DNA of 64,000 nt from Erodium maritimum (lineage: Eukaryota > Streptophyta > Magnoliopsida > Geraniales > Geraniaceae), in assembly GCA_963921825.1 (NCBI GenBank), contig OY997592.1, positions 59,726,336 to 59,790,335 on the forward strand, in the 5' to 3' direction. A program made the translations under genes and the position numbers. Of the stretch, positions 15,001 through 25,134 are shown in pieces (within the stretch, counting starts at the first letter, position 1; each line of letters begins with the position of its first letter). The notes beneath the pieces are model-generated. The model searched no databases, was not told the origin of the DNA, and saw only the letters and a program-made list of their open reading frames with translations.

Positions 15001-18000
15001 ATTATTTATTCTTGGTAAACGTGTGAGACCCTTTGTGCTAACTAGTTTGCACGTAAGGGGAGTGTTGAAGTGTCTCATATTAAAAGAAGGGATAATTGTC
15101 CAAAACTACCCTAAAGTTTCGTCCACAAATGAGTTGATGCACAAATTTTTGTCCACACTGTGTGGCTACCCTGAAGTTTTGTCCACGCTTTTGTGGGTGC
15201 ATTGAAGTTTTGTCCACACTTCTATTCAATCCGGGAAGCACTGCCCAGAGGCCCCAGACCATCATTCTGAACATCCCTATTACGTCAAAACTAAAAAAGT
15301 TGTGGACAAAACTTCAGGGTAGCCGCACAGCGTGGACGAAACTTTGTGCATCAACTCGTTTGTGGATGAAACTTTAGGGTAGTTTTGGACAATTATCCCT
15401 TAAAGAATGTGGATTTAGTGACCACTTGATATACCAGCTGTCATCCAAGTAATAGCTTAAGCTTTTGGGTTAAAGCTTTAATTGATTTAATATTGCCTAG
15501 CTTACAAAGCAAGATAGGCAAATAATCATCACAGATAAACCTCAACATATTAAGCCTCCACACCTAATACCATTGTTTGATCTTATCTTGTCCTACAATA
15601 GCACGTAAGAAGAACCTCGTGCATCAATGGGTAATAAAAAGGTGAGAGAAAGAAATACTTTAGATAAACTTCTACAAAAAATTAAACCAAACAAAGATGA
15701 CCTTGCGTGGAATATTGTTAACTGCCTTCAAATGGTTCCCGAGGTCTTTCAAGTGGCAGAATGCCACTTGGTGAAGACTTTCTGTTCCATCGGTTATACT
15801 TCTTTCAATAGACCCTAGTGCAAGAATAGTTGACTCCAAAGCATAATGCATGTGCATAAGCTCAATATCTTGCATTCTATAAAAAAAAGGGAAGAGTAAT
15901 GTGGAAAAGGTCAGCATAATGCAAACCTACTTGAAACAAACAATCATGCATCTAGGTGAAATATAGAAACAGAATGACACAGCTAGATAATTATAAGGTT
16001 GATTATACTAGTTTTTGAAGTACATGTTTTACTGTATTGCGTATGGCCAAATGAATAATTTGAATCTGACCTGTTCAGAACTTCATTTAGAATTCAAAAT
16101 ACAACCAATTGTCAAGATATATAGTTCCTGGTCTAATGTTGGCATTTTTTTGTAGTTTTTAGCAATTAACTATTTTTCTAATGTGTCGTTTATTTTCAAA
16201 AAGATGAAAAGCTATCCATAATCAATATCTAAAATGTTCTTAAGTATAAATAAGTCAGGGTTAGATTAAAAAACTACAAAATAATTGTAATGTTGTAATT
16301 AAATTAAGGGTTAAGTGTCAAAACCTACCCAAAAGTATTGTCCACAATTTTAAGGTGCACAAAGTATTGTCCAACGTCGTTTTGTGGGAAACAACGGATT
16401 ACAGCTTTGGCTTATCATTTCTGATAACACTCGTCATTTTACAGTAGATTTGTGGGCAATTCAGAATGCATTACATCAGAGTTTTACAAACAATTACCCC
16501 TTAAATTAATTAAGAGGCAGTGCCAAACTATAAAAATGTAGGGATAATTGTCCAAAACTACCCTAAAGTTTCGTCCACATACGAGTTGATGCACAAAGAT
16601 TTGTCCACACTGTGTGGCTACCCTGAAGTTTTGTCCACGCTTTTGTGGGTGCATTGAAGTTTTGCTCACGCTTTTGTGGGTGCATTGAAGTTTTGCCCAC
16701 GCTTTTGTGGGTGCATTTAAGTTTTGTCCACGCTTTGTGGGTGCATTGAAGTTTTGTCCACGCTACTATTCAATTCGGGAAGCACTGCCCAAACCATCAT
16801 TCTGAACATCCCTATTATGTCAAAACTAAAAAAGTCGTGGACAAAACTTCAGAGTAGCCACACAGCGTGGACGAAACTTTGTGCATCAACTCGTTTGTGG
16901 ACGAAACTTTAGGGTAATTTTGGACAATTATCCCTAAAATGTAATGACAGTCTATAAAACCAGCATTCCTAACCACAATGTTTTTGCAGTATGTTCAATC
17001 AGTTATCTAGGTATATGAAAATTTATGGGAGACGAATCACATTAAGAGTGACCTACAAAACATGTCGAGTTAAAATAGAACAGTAAAAAAGCTCTCGATA
17101 AAGCTAGACCTCCTGAAACCCTACAGCCCTTACACCTACCTCTTCCCTCACCGGTGACGGCGCGGCTCCGGCCAAACCGTTGCCGGTGAGGCTTGGCTGC
17201 CCTCCCCCCCCCCCCCTCTTCTTCTCCTTCCTTTGCTCCCCCTTCATCTTCTCCTCCACTCGACTCCGGCTCCGGCCTTCTTCGCCGCCCCCTTCTCCGC
17301 TCCGCTCGACTCCGGCCGCCGCTCCTCGCTCAGATCCGCCCTTCCCAGGCCCTCGACAACGCCTCTCCGGCTCTGGCTTTCCTCGTCGTCCCTTACTCCG
17401 CTCCGCCCGACTCCGGCCGCCGCTCCTCGCCCAGATCTGCCCTTCACATGCCCTCGTCAACGGCCTCTCCGGCTCTGTCTTCGCCGCCCCTTTATATGCT
17501 CAGCCCGACTCTGGCCGCCTCTCCTTGCCCACCTCCGCCCGTTTCCAACTCTGGCGCCGCTCACCGCCCTCGGCCCTTCACTCCGGCCAGCCAAGCTTTG
17601 ATCACCGTCCCTAGATCTGGCCTACCTTGCCCAGATCTACGAGTTGCTCGTGTGGTGTTGAACATTTGACTTCACTACTGACTCCGGATGCAATGAAGAA
17701 GCACATATCATGGCAGTGCAAGTGACTGTCCACAACTTTTTTGTAGTGATGGTGAACGGGATAGTGGAAGTGACTATTAAAGCCAAGTGGGTTTGTAGCT
17801 GCAATTAAATATAATGGCATCGACAATTTACTCGAACTCAGCATGGACGAAGACAGATGAGGTGGATAGGAGGTCCGATTAAGGGTTAATGTTGGGCTCG
17901 ATTGGGGTCAGTATTCTGTCTCCCCCCTTCTCTGTTTGTTTCTCCTGCTCTTTCCCTTGCATGCAATTCCTAAAGGAGTGGTCTTCTTTCTCTCGACCAC

Positions 18001-21000
18001 AACTGTGGCTCGAACTCGTCGGTTCAAGGCTAGGGCCGCCGGCGAGAGCTTAGGGCTTTTTCAGCCTACCTCTGAAGCCATTCTTTTTGGGTTTGCTTGT
18101 ATTGAAAGGGGTTCTGGTGGTCTCCACCGGAATTTTCTCTGCCGATTGCGGTGTAGGCCGCCGGCGTAATAATCCTTCCCTTTGCTCTTTTGAGTCGAGG
18201 TGGTTTATTGAGAAGAGAGTTTGGTAGATACAACATGGTCGGGGTGATGATGGTTTTGGGGTGGTCACTCTACTAAACTCATGACTGCTTATTCTCATGG
18301 TTGCACAAGACTTGTGTTCCTCAGGGTTGGATACTTTTGTTCGTCTTAGACTTCTACTGCGGGGTGGATACACTTGCTCGTACTGGTTCTCATTTACTTT
18401 TGTTGGGGTGGGGTTCTTCTTTTCTGTTGTTTGTTGACTGTTGTTTGATTGGACAATCTGTAGTGAGATTGTTTTTTTTTTGTAATCTTTTCTTCCTTAG
18501 AAGAGATGAATCTAAATTTGCTTTCGCCGATCAAAAAAAAAGAGTGACCTACCCAATTCTATAGAAATACAATGTAAAAGGATATTTAATGCACACCTCT
18601 TCCAGTCTGGCACGGCAGAAGTAATTGGCTGCATGCTAATCAATTCAATAGCATTCTGGAAATTTATGCCTGGAACGACATCAAACAGTACCTATGGAAA
18701 AAAAGTGTCATATTAAAACTCAAGTCCAGGGGGAAAAGTTGTTTATTCCAGAAGCATACCTTCCATAGAATTACTTTGGCTGTCCCAATAGTGACTCAAA
18801 TATGAAAAGAAAATCAAAATGATGTCTAAAACAGGGAGAATGTGTCCAGTAAAAGCATCTGGAGTAGGGATTAGCTATGTATCACCCATACATAATTTTT
18901 CAGAATCATGAGGAACTACTTGTTTGTAGTTAGTAATGAAATTAAATTGCCAAACTTTTAAACATACTGGTAGGAAGCAACTTACACCCAAAACATAAAG
19001 CTTAAGCCTTGACAAAGGTAAGAGCTGGATAGCATAATACCAAAACGAGCAAAAATGAAGATAATTTAATGGCTAGTAGGAACAGTAAGGAAGTTTTATA
19101 ACTAGATACTACAATGATACAGAAAGTACACTGCAGAAGTGATTTGGGTAGGTATATTATGCATGTGAACCTCTGGAAATGTCAGATACACTTACCCGGA
19201 GAGGACTTTGAGTAGAAAGTCTCTCCAACACGAAGTTTTCAACAAAAGGATCTGAGTGAGCTTCGATGTCAGCAATTTGTTCTCTCGACAACACCAGTGA
19301 GGATTTGGAATTCCACAGTTGGCCAGAGTTGATACAGGAAACAAAAGAGGCTATGTCAAGTTCATAGCACAAGGAATCACAAAGATGTTCCACGCAAGAT
19401 TTCTGTCAAAATTCAAGTTGACAGTCATATATTTTTGGTGATTTAATCACGCATCCATATATTATCATGAAACATTAAATTATGACAATTTGGTGGGGTG
19501 TTAAGGAGAGAGCGGTTATGAATTACCTCATCTGATTGATTACCATAAATAGAAGGTTCTTCGAGCCTCAATACTTGTGACTTACTTATCCATAACAGTT
19601 GCATTAATTTCTTCCGTGTTGCTGCTTTACCGGACAATAGATCCCAACCCATGGAAGCTACCAAGGGCTGAAGTTGAGGAAACATCGCAAGAATCTGCCA
19701 CATAAAAAGTAGAACAAGGTGTTTAAAACTAGTAGCACTAACAATTACATAATGGAGAAAGAAATAAGCTGTACATAGAGATGGTAACTATTTATTTCTT
19801 ACTCACATATCTAAATATAAACTAATACTGGACACATACATTGCTAGCTTCTTGAAGTTGCTCCCTCTTCACAGCAGATAAGGCGGTGTCCATTACACAT
19901 TGAAGTAAATGTGACTCAGAAACACGAGCTTGATGGTACAAATTTCTCATGCAAGAGGAGGTATTTGTCTTCTTAAATATATTTTTTGTATTTTCATCTG
20001 TACAAAGTTCCGCTTCTGCCATGTATTTCTGAAAACACTCTACAGGTAATGGAATTTGGTTGTCATCAATAACCCTGCACATTTCAATTGCTTCAGAGAG
20101 CAGCTTATCTTGAATAACCTGAGGAGAAAAGCATTATGCAGTGATAAACCCCTTCCGGATTATACATGTACAAATTCACAAATTCATTTTCCCTTTATGG
20201 AATTTTGTTTCTGATCCAAAGCTAAAATAAGAACTTTTATATAAAAAAAAAACTGATTGAAAAAATTGTGTTGGAAATAAATTCTAAAACAAAATCCCTG
20301 TGTAAAGAATTTGCACCTCAATCATTTGAGTTAGATGTATGGAATTTGATGAAAGAGCTTCTCTATAAATCCACAGAAGTTGCTCTCGCATGGCATGCCA
20401 ATCATCTCCAAAACCCTCCCTACTTGACAAAACATTCTTGAGGAGATCTTGCATAACCGAGCTATAAGAGATATCAATAGGCACTCTAGTAAATAATCAG
20501 AAGAGATTACTAGCTTCAAACTGCATAATTAATTGATCAAAAGAACGATAACAAGAATTAGAAGCAAACAAATCAATGGTTGATTGTTAGAACCCTACGA
20601 ACGAACTTGGGTTTGACTCAAGTCCAAATCCGAATTCTTTGAGTTATCCAAGCACTTGATTCATATTTGACCCAGAATTTCATATCAAATCACGGCATCC
20701 AGACACACGATGAGGTAATTTCACAAGATTAGTTTGGAGCATAAACCTAAGGCTTGGCCCAGTCTTGGCTCAAATATTATCATTGGCACCATGACATTAC
20801 CATGGAACGGCAATATTATACAACGATTACTTGGGAACTCGTCTTCTCTTTGGAGTTAAGGCATTTACCTGGAGTTTGGTTCTAAACGTAACTAGTGCAG
20901 AACTAACATAATTTAATTGCTTAAACTAACAAAATTAATCTCCAAACATGTCAGTAGGACCAAATTTTAAACTCCACACACATACTATCGAAGCCACGAC

Positions 21001-21938
21001 CACAGATTAAAATTCCTAGTACATCATAAATAAACACATGGGTATGTATATATTGAGGAAACAAAATACACAGACCTATACTCATCCTCCAGTCCAGAAT
21101 CCACATGAAGAAAATTGATACGAGAAATTGCCCCTTCCACATTACCATCCTTTACACACTCTTTAATGGCATCCAAATGAGCTATTTGAATACTCCTCTG
21201 TATCTGACCAAGAACCTTCAAATCCTCCTCAGTTGAATCTGCCACAGCCTCCCCTTCCTCCCTCACTGTTACTGACATACCCATGTCATTGCCTTCCCAA
21301 TCCTGAATTTGTCTATGAGCATTCCAACACAATGCATCATAAACATCAGCACTTGCCAAAATTACCCATTTCAGACACTTGAGCTCAGCTTCCTCAATTG
21401 ACACAGACCCAGAAGAAGCCTTGCTCCTACTCCCATCATCATCACCACCACTACAACCTTCAGCATTCACGAATCTATCCGCCTTCAACCTCTTCACACC
21501 CAACTCCAAAACTCTGTCCAAAACCCTAACACAATCCCCAAATTCACCATTTCCACACTCCAACCCCTCGATTCCATCAAAATCCAGTTTCTTCCGCTGC
21601 GTCTCCGAGGCCTGGTCCCGCAATATCTGGACCAACAACAAGAACTCGACGCGCAGGCGCAGCGTTTCGGGACCGAAGCTCCATGCTGATGTGGAGTTGT
21701 TGAATTGCAGTAGCTCAATCGTCGACAAGTAGGTGAGGAGGGAAGATGAAGGACAAGAGGCGGAGCAGAGAGCATTTTCGAACCGGCCCGATTGAGCAAC
21801 AATGGTCTGTAGAAGAGCGAGAGCGAGGTCAGGGTCTCTGATCCGGAGAGAGACCAGAACTGCCCGTAGAGGCTCGAATTGGGAAAGGTACAGGTGGTTC
21901 GCTGCAAGGCGAGAGAGAAGATGGGTTTCGTCGTCCAT
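40..21938 (-). CDS. ZFYVE26-like: Plant spastizin/ZFYVE26-like protein, 29 exons, 3' end outside window
   Basis: The start is the ATG at 21938-21936, and the N-terminus resembles the family of Arabidopsis At2g25730. Exons (high to low): 21938-21076, 20485-20317, 20118-19840, 19694-19527, 19402-19196, 18691-18597, 15876-15702, 14749-14325, 12641-12518, 11927-11835, 11719-11648, 11159-11022, 10564-10411, 10345-9936, 9136-8673, 8588-8250, 6834-6610, 5797-5707, 5544-5467, 5325-5035, 4938-4741, 4545-4057, 2772-2611, 2396-2070, 1991-1909, 1806-1702, 1359-1131, 858-490, 141-40. They sum to 6924 nt (2308 codons) with every phase matching and no internal stop. All introns are GT-AG except the one after exon 11, which reads CAG|gc. 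The best family marker is the block LPLPWQQRCSILHEHPHLIL in exon 21 (about residues 1650-1670), conserved with animal ZFYVE26. The rest looks like an alpha-solenoid with leucine-rich helices. No FYVE zinc finger is visible in this window. Known for the family: animal spastizin works with spatacsin and AP-5 in lysosome/autophagosome trafficking. The plant role is inferred. The gene appears functional but its introns are heavily loaded with transposons. Confidence 0.9.
6047..6439. mobile_element. Foldback MULE-type MITE, family A copy 1 (393 bp)
   Basis: The ends are inverted copies starting GGGTTAATTGTC and ending GACAATTAACCC. The arms carry alternating blocks reading 'ttttgtccac' and its complement, so most of the element can fold on itself. 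It is flanked by a perfect 9-bp duplication TTCTTTCTA (6038-6046 and 6440-6448), the size expected for Mutator-like elements. It lies in the intron between exons 17 and 18 of the spastizin-like gene and codes for nothing. Confidence 0.88.
7180..7530. repeat. Direct repeat of ~110 bp, possible remnant of a small LTR element
   Basis: The segment beginning 'taatactaagcaatatagga' occurs near 7181 and again near 7430. Both copies run through 'tgtcccgagaacaagc' to 'gaatattatagcaa' (7306 and 7530). Between them is a TATA-like 'ctttatataggga' stretch. This resembles LTR-derived sequence, but I see no TG/CA ends or primer site. Confidence 0.5.
7636..8041. mobile_element. Foldback MULE-type MITE, family A copy 2 (406 bp)
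   Basis: The ends are GGGATAATTGTC and GACAATTATCCC, with long inverted arms carrying 'cgtccacaaacg' and 'cgtttgtggacg' blocks and 'gtgcac' spacers. It is flanked by a perfect 9-bp duplication TTCATAATA (7627-7635 and 8042-8050). It sits in the intron between exons 16 and 17. The open frames across it are mirror images created by the inverted repeat and are not genes. Confidence 0.9.
9500..9890. repeat. Dispersed repeat with internal direct repeat and (ACACCCC)n/C-run
   Basis: The phrase 'gctgatgggtgga' followed by 'catc/gctcatcaa' occurs at about 9533 and again at about 9828. Between them lie about six ACACCCC units and a run of C (9608-9670). The right end reads 'aatccacattctttc', also seen at about 6031-6042 and, inverted, at about 15402-15427. 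This marks a moderately repeated element in the introns. Confidence 0.5.
11160..11647 (-). other. Non-canonical GC-AG introns region: GC donor of exon 11 and its intron lie between exons 11 and 12
   Basis: The exon ending at 11648 finishes in CAG and the intron begins gcaatt. No GT donor lies nearby that keeps the frame. The next exon (11159-11022) follows a normal CAG acceptor, and the conserved protein runs straight across the junction (MAQKLLSQ to AQIMLSE). It is therefore a single GC-AG intron (11160-11647); the 'region' contains only this one. Confidence 0.75.
12120..12316 (+). mobile_element. 3' end of a related retroposon (truncated)
   Basis: A pyrimidine-rich stretch ends with TCGCCGATC plus an A-run (12301-12316), the same terminal sequence as the 1.48-kb retroposon at 18539. 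I could not find a clear flanking duplication, so the 5' boundary is approximate. It lies in the intron between exons 9 and 10. Confidence 0.55.
12870..13130. repeat. Dispersed repeat with 28-bp tandem units
   Basis: Units starting 'gcccatgc' begin at 12999, 13027 and 13055, a period of exactly 28 bp, the last one incomplete. Upstream is a B-box-like 'ggtttgaatcc' (about 12966-12976). A SINE is possible, but no A box or tail is clear. Confidence 0.4.
13134..13437. mobile_element. MITE, second family (GGGTTAATTACC ends, 304 bp)
   Basis: The left end GGGTTAATTACC and right end GATAATTAACCC are inverted. The body holds repeated 'gaattggt(c/a)aca' and 'ttaatac(c/t)ctt' phrases and mirrored 'ttaccaatacat' phrases. 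The flanks TTTTATACT and TTTTATATA agree at 7 of 9 positions, so the duplication is only suggestive. It lies in the intron between exons 8 and 9. Confidence 0.6.
13560..14290. repeat. Possible LTR-retrotransposon fragment in intron 8
   Basis: The stretch has a TATA-like 'ctataagtatgg' (about 13910) followed by 'caatagaattattcaag' and then a run resembling LTR/leader sequence. A short open frame (13571-13798, 75 codons) is unlike any family I recognise. No paired LTR, primer site or flanking duplication was found, so this is a guess from texture. Confidence 0.3.
14820..15080 (+). repeat. Possible LTR end with primer-site-like sequence
   Basis: After 'cttatataaaggg' (14890-14902) the sequence runs to 'caacatggtattgagtatg' (about 14960). 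The latter resembles an LTR terminus followed by a tRNA-Met primer site (tggtatcagag). There is no second LTR in the window. The MITE at 15089 lies just beyond it. Confidence 0.35.
15089..15399. mobile_element. Foldback MULE-type MITE, family A copy 3 (311 bp)
   Basis: Same terminal GGGATAATTGTCC and inverted arms as the other family A copies. The flanks TTAAAAGAA and TTAAAGAAT look like a 9-bp duplication with one slipped A, so the duplication is imperfect. It lies in the intron between exons 7 and 8 of the spastizin-like gene. Confidence 0.82.
16308..16500. mobile_element. Short MULE-type MITE related to family A, copy 4 (193 bp)
   Basis: The left end is GGGTTAAGTGTC and the right end CAATTACCCC. 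It contains two 'attgtcca' blocks but lacks most of the long arms, so it looks like an internally shortened relative. The 9-bp flanking duplication TTAAATTAA is perfect (16299-16307 and 16501-16509). It lies only 40 bp from copy 5, in the same intron. Confidence 0.75.
16541..16934. mobile_element. Foldback MULE-type MITE, family A copy 5 (394 bp)
   Basis: The ends are GGGATAATTGTCC and GGACAATTATCCC. Inside the left arm a unit of about 32-34 bp ('gtgggtgcattgaagttttg' plus a 'ccacgctttt' part) is repeated in tandem about four times (16640-16762), an internal expansion not seen in copy 3. The flanks AAAAATGTA and TAAAATGTA match at 8 of 9 positions. Confidence 0.85.
17057..18539 (+). mobile_element. 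Poly(A)-tailed retroposon (1.48 kb) in intron 6 of the spastizin-like gene
   Basis: A perfect 13-bp direct repeat AAGAGTGACCTAC flanks the segment (17044-17056 and 18540-18552). The right copy is preceded by the tail CGCCGATC plus an A-run, a typical plant LINE or LINE-dependent end. The 5' half is strikingly GC- and pyrimidine-rich, unlike everything around it, and contains three tandem units of about 100 bp starting at 17307, 17408 and 17506. I find no convincing protein. The long overlapping frames at 17180-17669 are products of the CT/CG bias. The insert is antisense to the host gene. Confidence 0.8.
17307..17610 (+). repeat. Three tandem ~100-bp GC-rich units inside the retroposon
   Basis: Each unit opens with 'cgactc(c/t)ggccgcc' at 17307, 17408 and 17506 (periods 101 and 98 bp). 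A 'cagatc(c/t)gccctt'-like block and a 'ctccggctctg' block follow. The third unit is more diverged. Confidence 0.7.
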
Positions 21939-22249
21939 TGATCGAAACGTTCTCGACTATGGATTCTGATTCAGTTACGCTCTGATGCATGAACAGATAC
22001 ACAGCTAGAGGGATCGATGAATTTTCGGAGTTCTGGATCCACGAGATAACTGAGACTGATTCGGGTTCATGAGATTCGATTTTCGCAGTGAAGACGAGGA
22101 AATAGGGGTGTTTGGTTGGCGAGAAAGTAGCATAGAAAATTTCTGTTGTACCCGTTTGGCTGGACTTGCAAAAATTGACCGTTGAAGCGAGAAGTTTCGT
22201 CACTTGTATTGTATTAATATAGTCCGTTTAATTTGTAATGGAATAAAAA

Positions 22250-22709
22250 GGAATAATTATCATTCTCAACCCAAATTCATATTTTAGTCCCCCTCACATT
22301 TCGTTTCAAATCATAGCTTCAACTTTCGTTTTTTTTTCAAAACCTATCATTTACTGTTCGAATTAACGGAACAGTTAATTTGTTGGTCACGTGTACACTT
22401 AAATGACCCCATATTTCGAATTTATTCCTATTTTTACCCTTTACCCTTTCTCATTGATACCCTCCTAAATCCATTCACATTCACAATCTTACACTTGAGT
22501 AGTAGTTTTAAGAAAACAAAATGGGAATAAATTCGAAATATGGGGTCACTTAAGTGTGCACGTGACTAGCAAATTAAATGCTCCGTTAATTCGAACATTA
22601 AATGATAGGTTTTGAAAAAAAAATGAGGTTAAGATTTGAAACGAAAGGTGAGAAGGGGTTAGGATATGAATTTGACGTAAAGTTTGGGGTTGGGAATGAT
22701 AATTATCCC
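22250..22709. mobile_element. MITE with long inverted ends, third family (460 bp)
   Basis: The left end GGAATAATTATCATTC and right end GAATGATAATTATCCC are inverted, and the arms mirror each other through about 22330-22600 ('aaatgacccc', 'aattcgaa' and their complements). The flanks GAATAAAAA (22241-22249) and AAATAAAAA (22710-22718) match at 8 of 9 positions, again a MULE-sized duplication. It fills the space just upstream of the spastizin-like gene. Confidence 0.75.
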
Positions 22710-22950
22710 AAATAAAAACAAAACCACGATATAAAGTACAAGTAAATATAGAAGTTGGAGCAATACATGAACCTCTATTCATCGATTTCCTCTAATTCCC
22801 CATCTCTTTCTCCAATCATTCTAGTATTAGCAACTTTACTTGAAACCCAAGTTTCTGAGGTAATAGTTTTGATTGATTCAAAAACTTGAAGTATAGTTGG
22901 CTTTTGATCGACACAAAGGCATGCAATTCCAAAAAGTTGGTAGATTTCTC

Positions 22951-23074
22951 TAATGGTTTTGGTATGAATCGTGTCTTCTGTATTCCATTAATTGTGAATA
23001 TATACACTCTACATGATAAGGATAACTCATATTCAAATATATTACATTTGATATTTGAATTAGATATGCTAACA
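22951..23074 (-). repeat. 3' LTR of the copia element (124 bp)
   Basis: Same ends as the 5' LTR, with differences clustered at the two ends of the unit. It abuts the TTCTC duplication at 22946-22950. Confidence 0.9.
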
Positions 23075-23079
23075 CACCC

Positions 23080-25134
23080 CGTAGTCAAAGCGGGAGGATC
23101 ACGAACGTTCAGACTAGCTCGAAAATCAACGAACAGAACCTGAGGTAGTCCTTTGGTGAAGATGTCAGCAATCTGAGAGCGAGTAGGAACATGAAAAACA
23201 TGAATGTGACCACGAGCAACCTTCTCCCGAACAAAGTGTATGTCAAGCTCAATGTGCTTAGTCCGTTGGTGTTGAACTGGATTCCCAGCCAAGTATATGG
23301 AGCTGATATTATCACAATAGACCAGGGTAGCACGAGATAATGGGCAGTGGAGTTCCATGAGGTGATTACGAACCCAACAAGACTCAGATACAACCTGAGC
23401 AACTCCACGATATTCAGCCTCAGTGCTCAAGCGAGAAATGGTGGGTTGTCGTCTAGACGACCAAGAGATCAGATTATCACCGAGGAAAACGCAGTAGCTA
23501 GAGGTAGATCGTCGTGTATCTGGACATCCTGCCTAGTCCGCGTCTGTGTAGGCAACTAGATCCTTCGTTGCAGAAGCATAGAGATGTAGACCAAGGTGTA
23601 GTGACCCTTGAATGTAGCGAATGATGCGCTTGAGAGCTCCCATATGTCCAACACGAGGATTATGCATATGAAGACAGACCTGCTGAACAGCATAGGCAAT
23701 GTCAGGGCGAGTAAAGGTGAGGTACTGCAGGGCCCCGACGAGACTTCGATACAACGACTGATCAGAGAACGGTTCACCAGCAGAAGCTCCGAGCTTGCCC
23801 TTAGAATCTACTGCAGTGGCTGATGGGGAGCAAGAGTCCATGCCAGCTCGATGAATGATATCCTCAGCATACTTTCGTTGGGACAAGAATAGACCACCAG
23901 TGTGTCGAGTGACTGCTATGCCCAAGAAGTATGATGGAGGACCAAGATCCGTCATGGCAAACTTAGAGGCCAATAGCTCCATGATAGACAAGCGAAGTGT
24001 GTCACTAGATGTGGTGAGGATAATGTCGTCAACGTAGAGGATGAGGAATGTTGTGTCAGACCCACGTCGATAGATAAACAGGGAGTGATCGGTCTTGCTG
24101 TGGGAGAATCCTATAGTGGCGACATAATCGGTGAACCGTTGATACCATGCACGGGGAGCATGCTTGAGACCATAGAGGGACCTTCGGAGAAGGTAGACAT
24201 AGTCTGGATGTGTCTTACTGCGAAATCCTTGTGGCTGATGCATATAGACAGTCTCTGACAGATCACCATGAAGAAAAGCATTCTTGACGTCTAGCTGGTG
24301 AATAGGCCATGAACGAGAAAGGGCAATACTCAACACCGTTCGGATTGTAGCTGGTTTAACCACGGGGCTAAATGTCTCTGTGCAGTCCACGCCAACCTGT
24401 TGAGAGCTTCCATCACCTACAAGACGAGTTTTATAGCGCTCAAACGAACCGTCAGAACGAACTTTATGACGAAAAAGCCACATAGACCGGACAATATTAG
24501 CAGTACGAGGACGGGGTACGAGTTCCCACATTTTATTCGTAATCGATGCCTCATATTCATCATGCATGACAAGACGCCAATGTGGGTCAAAGAGAACTTC
24601 CTTGGTGGATTTTGGTATTGGAGAGGAAGGGGTGGAAACTGAGAGGTTAAATAATGTGCGAGGTTTGATAATTCCCGACCTCGATCTAGTTTGCATAGGA
24701 TGAGCTGGTGGTGGAGGAGTAGTAGGTACAGTAGTCGATAGTTGAGTGGACGCAGGAGTAACAGCAGTAGGAGGGGACGGTGTCGGTTCCATCGAGACGG
24801 GTGGCAAAGGAGAGGTAGGTGAGACCGAGGACGAGCTAGGGACTGGCATCTGGTTCGTAATGTCGGGTACAAAAAATAGTGGAGTGGTAAGATCTAAAAA
24901 ATCATAATCATTAGGGGAAGGAAGATTAGTAGCAAAAGGGAATATCGTTTCGTCAAAGATAACATGTCTCGCCACAATGATTCGATTGACCTTCGGGTCA
25001 AAGCACAGAAAACATCGATGCTGAGATAGAAAACCCAAGAACACACAGGGAACAGAACGAGATTGTAACTTGTGAATAGAAACAGCATGAGAAAGAGGAT
25101 AGCATGCACAACCAAATATACGAAGATGATCATA
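23080..25134 (-). pseudogene. Copia reverse transcriptase/RNase H part of pol
   Basis: It resumes with 'SYDHLRIFGC' right after the nested insert. A Pro/Ser/Thr-rich linker follows, then the RT with 'FSPVVKPATIRTVL', 'QLDVKNAFLHGDL' and the catalytic 'ILYVDDIILTT', then RNase H with 'TEAEYRGVAQ', 'YCDNISSIYLAGNP' and 'KHIELDIHFVREKV'. An amber codon at 23535-23533 replaces the conserved Trp of the 'DADWAG' motif, one of the marks of inactivation. Confidence 0.9.

Noticed and set aside
17180-17669. Overlapping Pro/Ser/Arg-rich frames of 120-158 codons on both strands
   Set aside because: They are produced by CT/CG-biased tandem DNA in the retroposon. No domain, splice signal or conserved motif is present.
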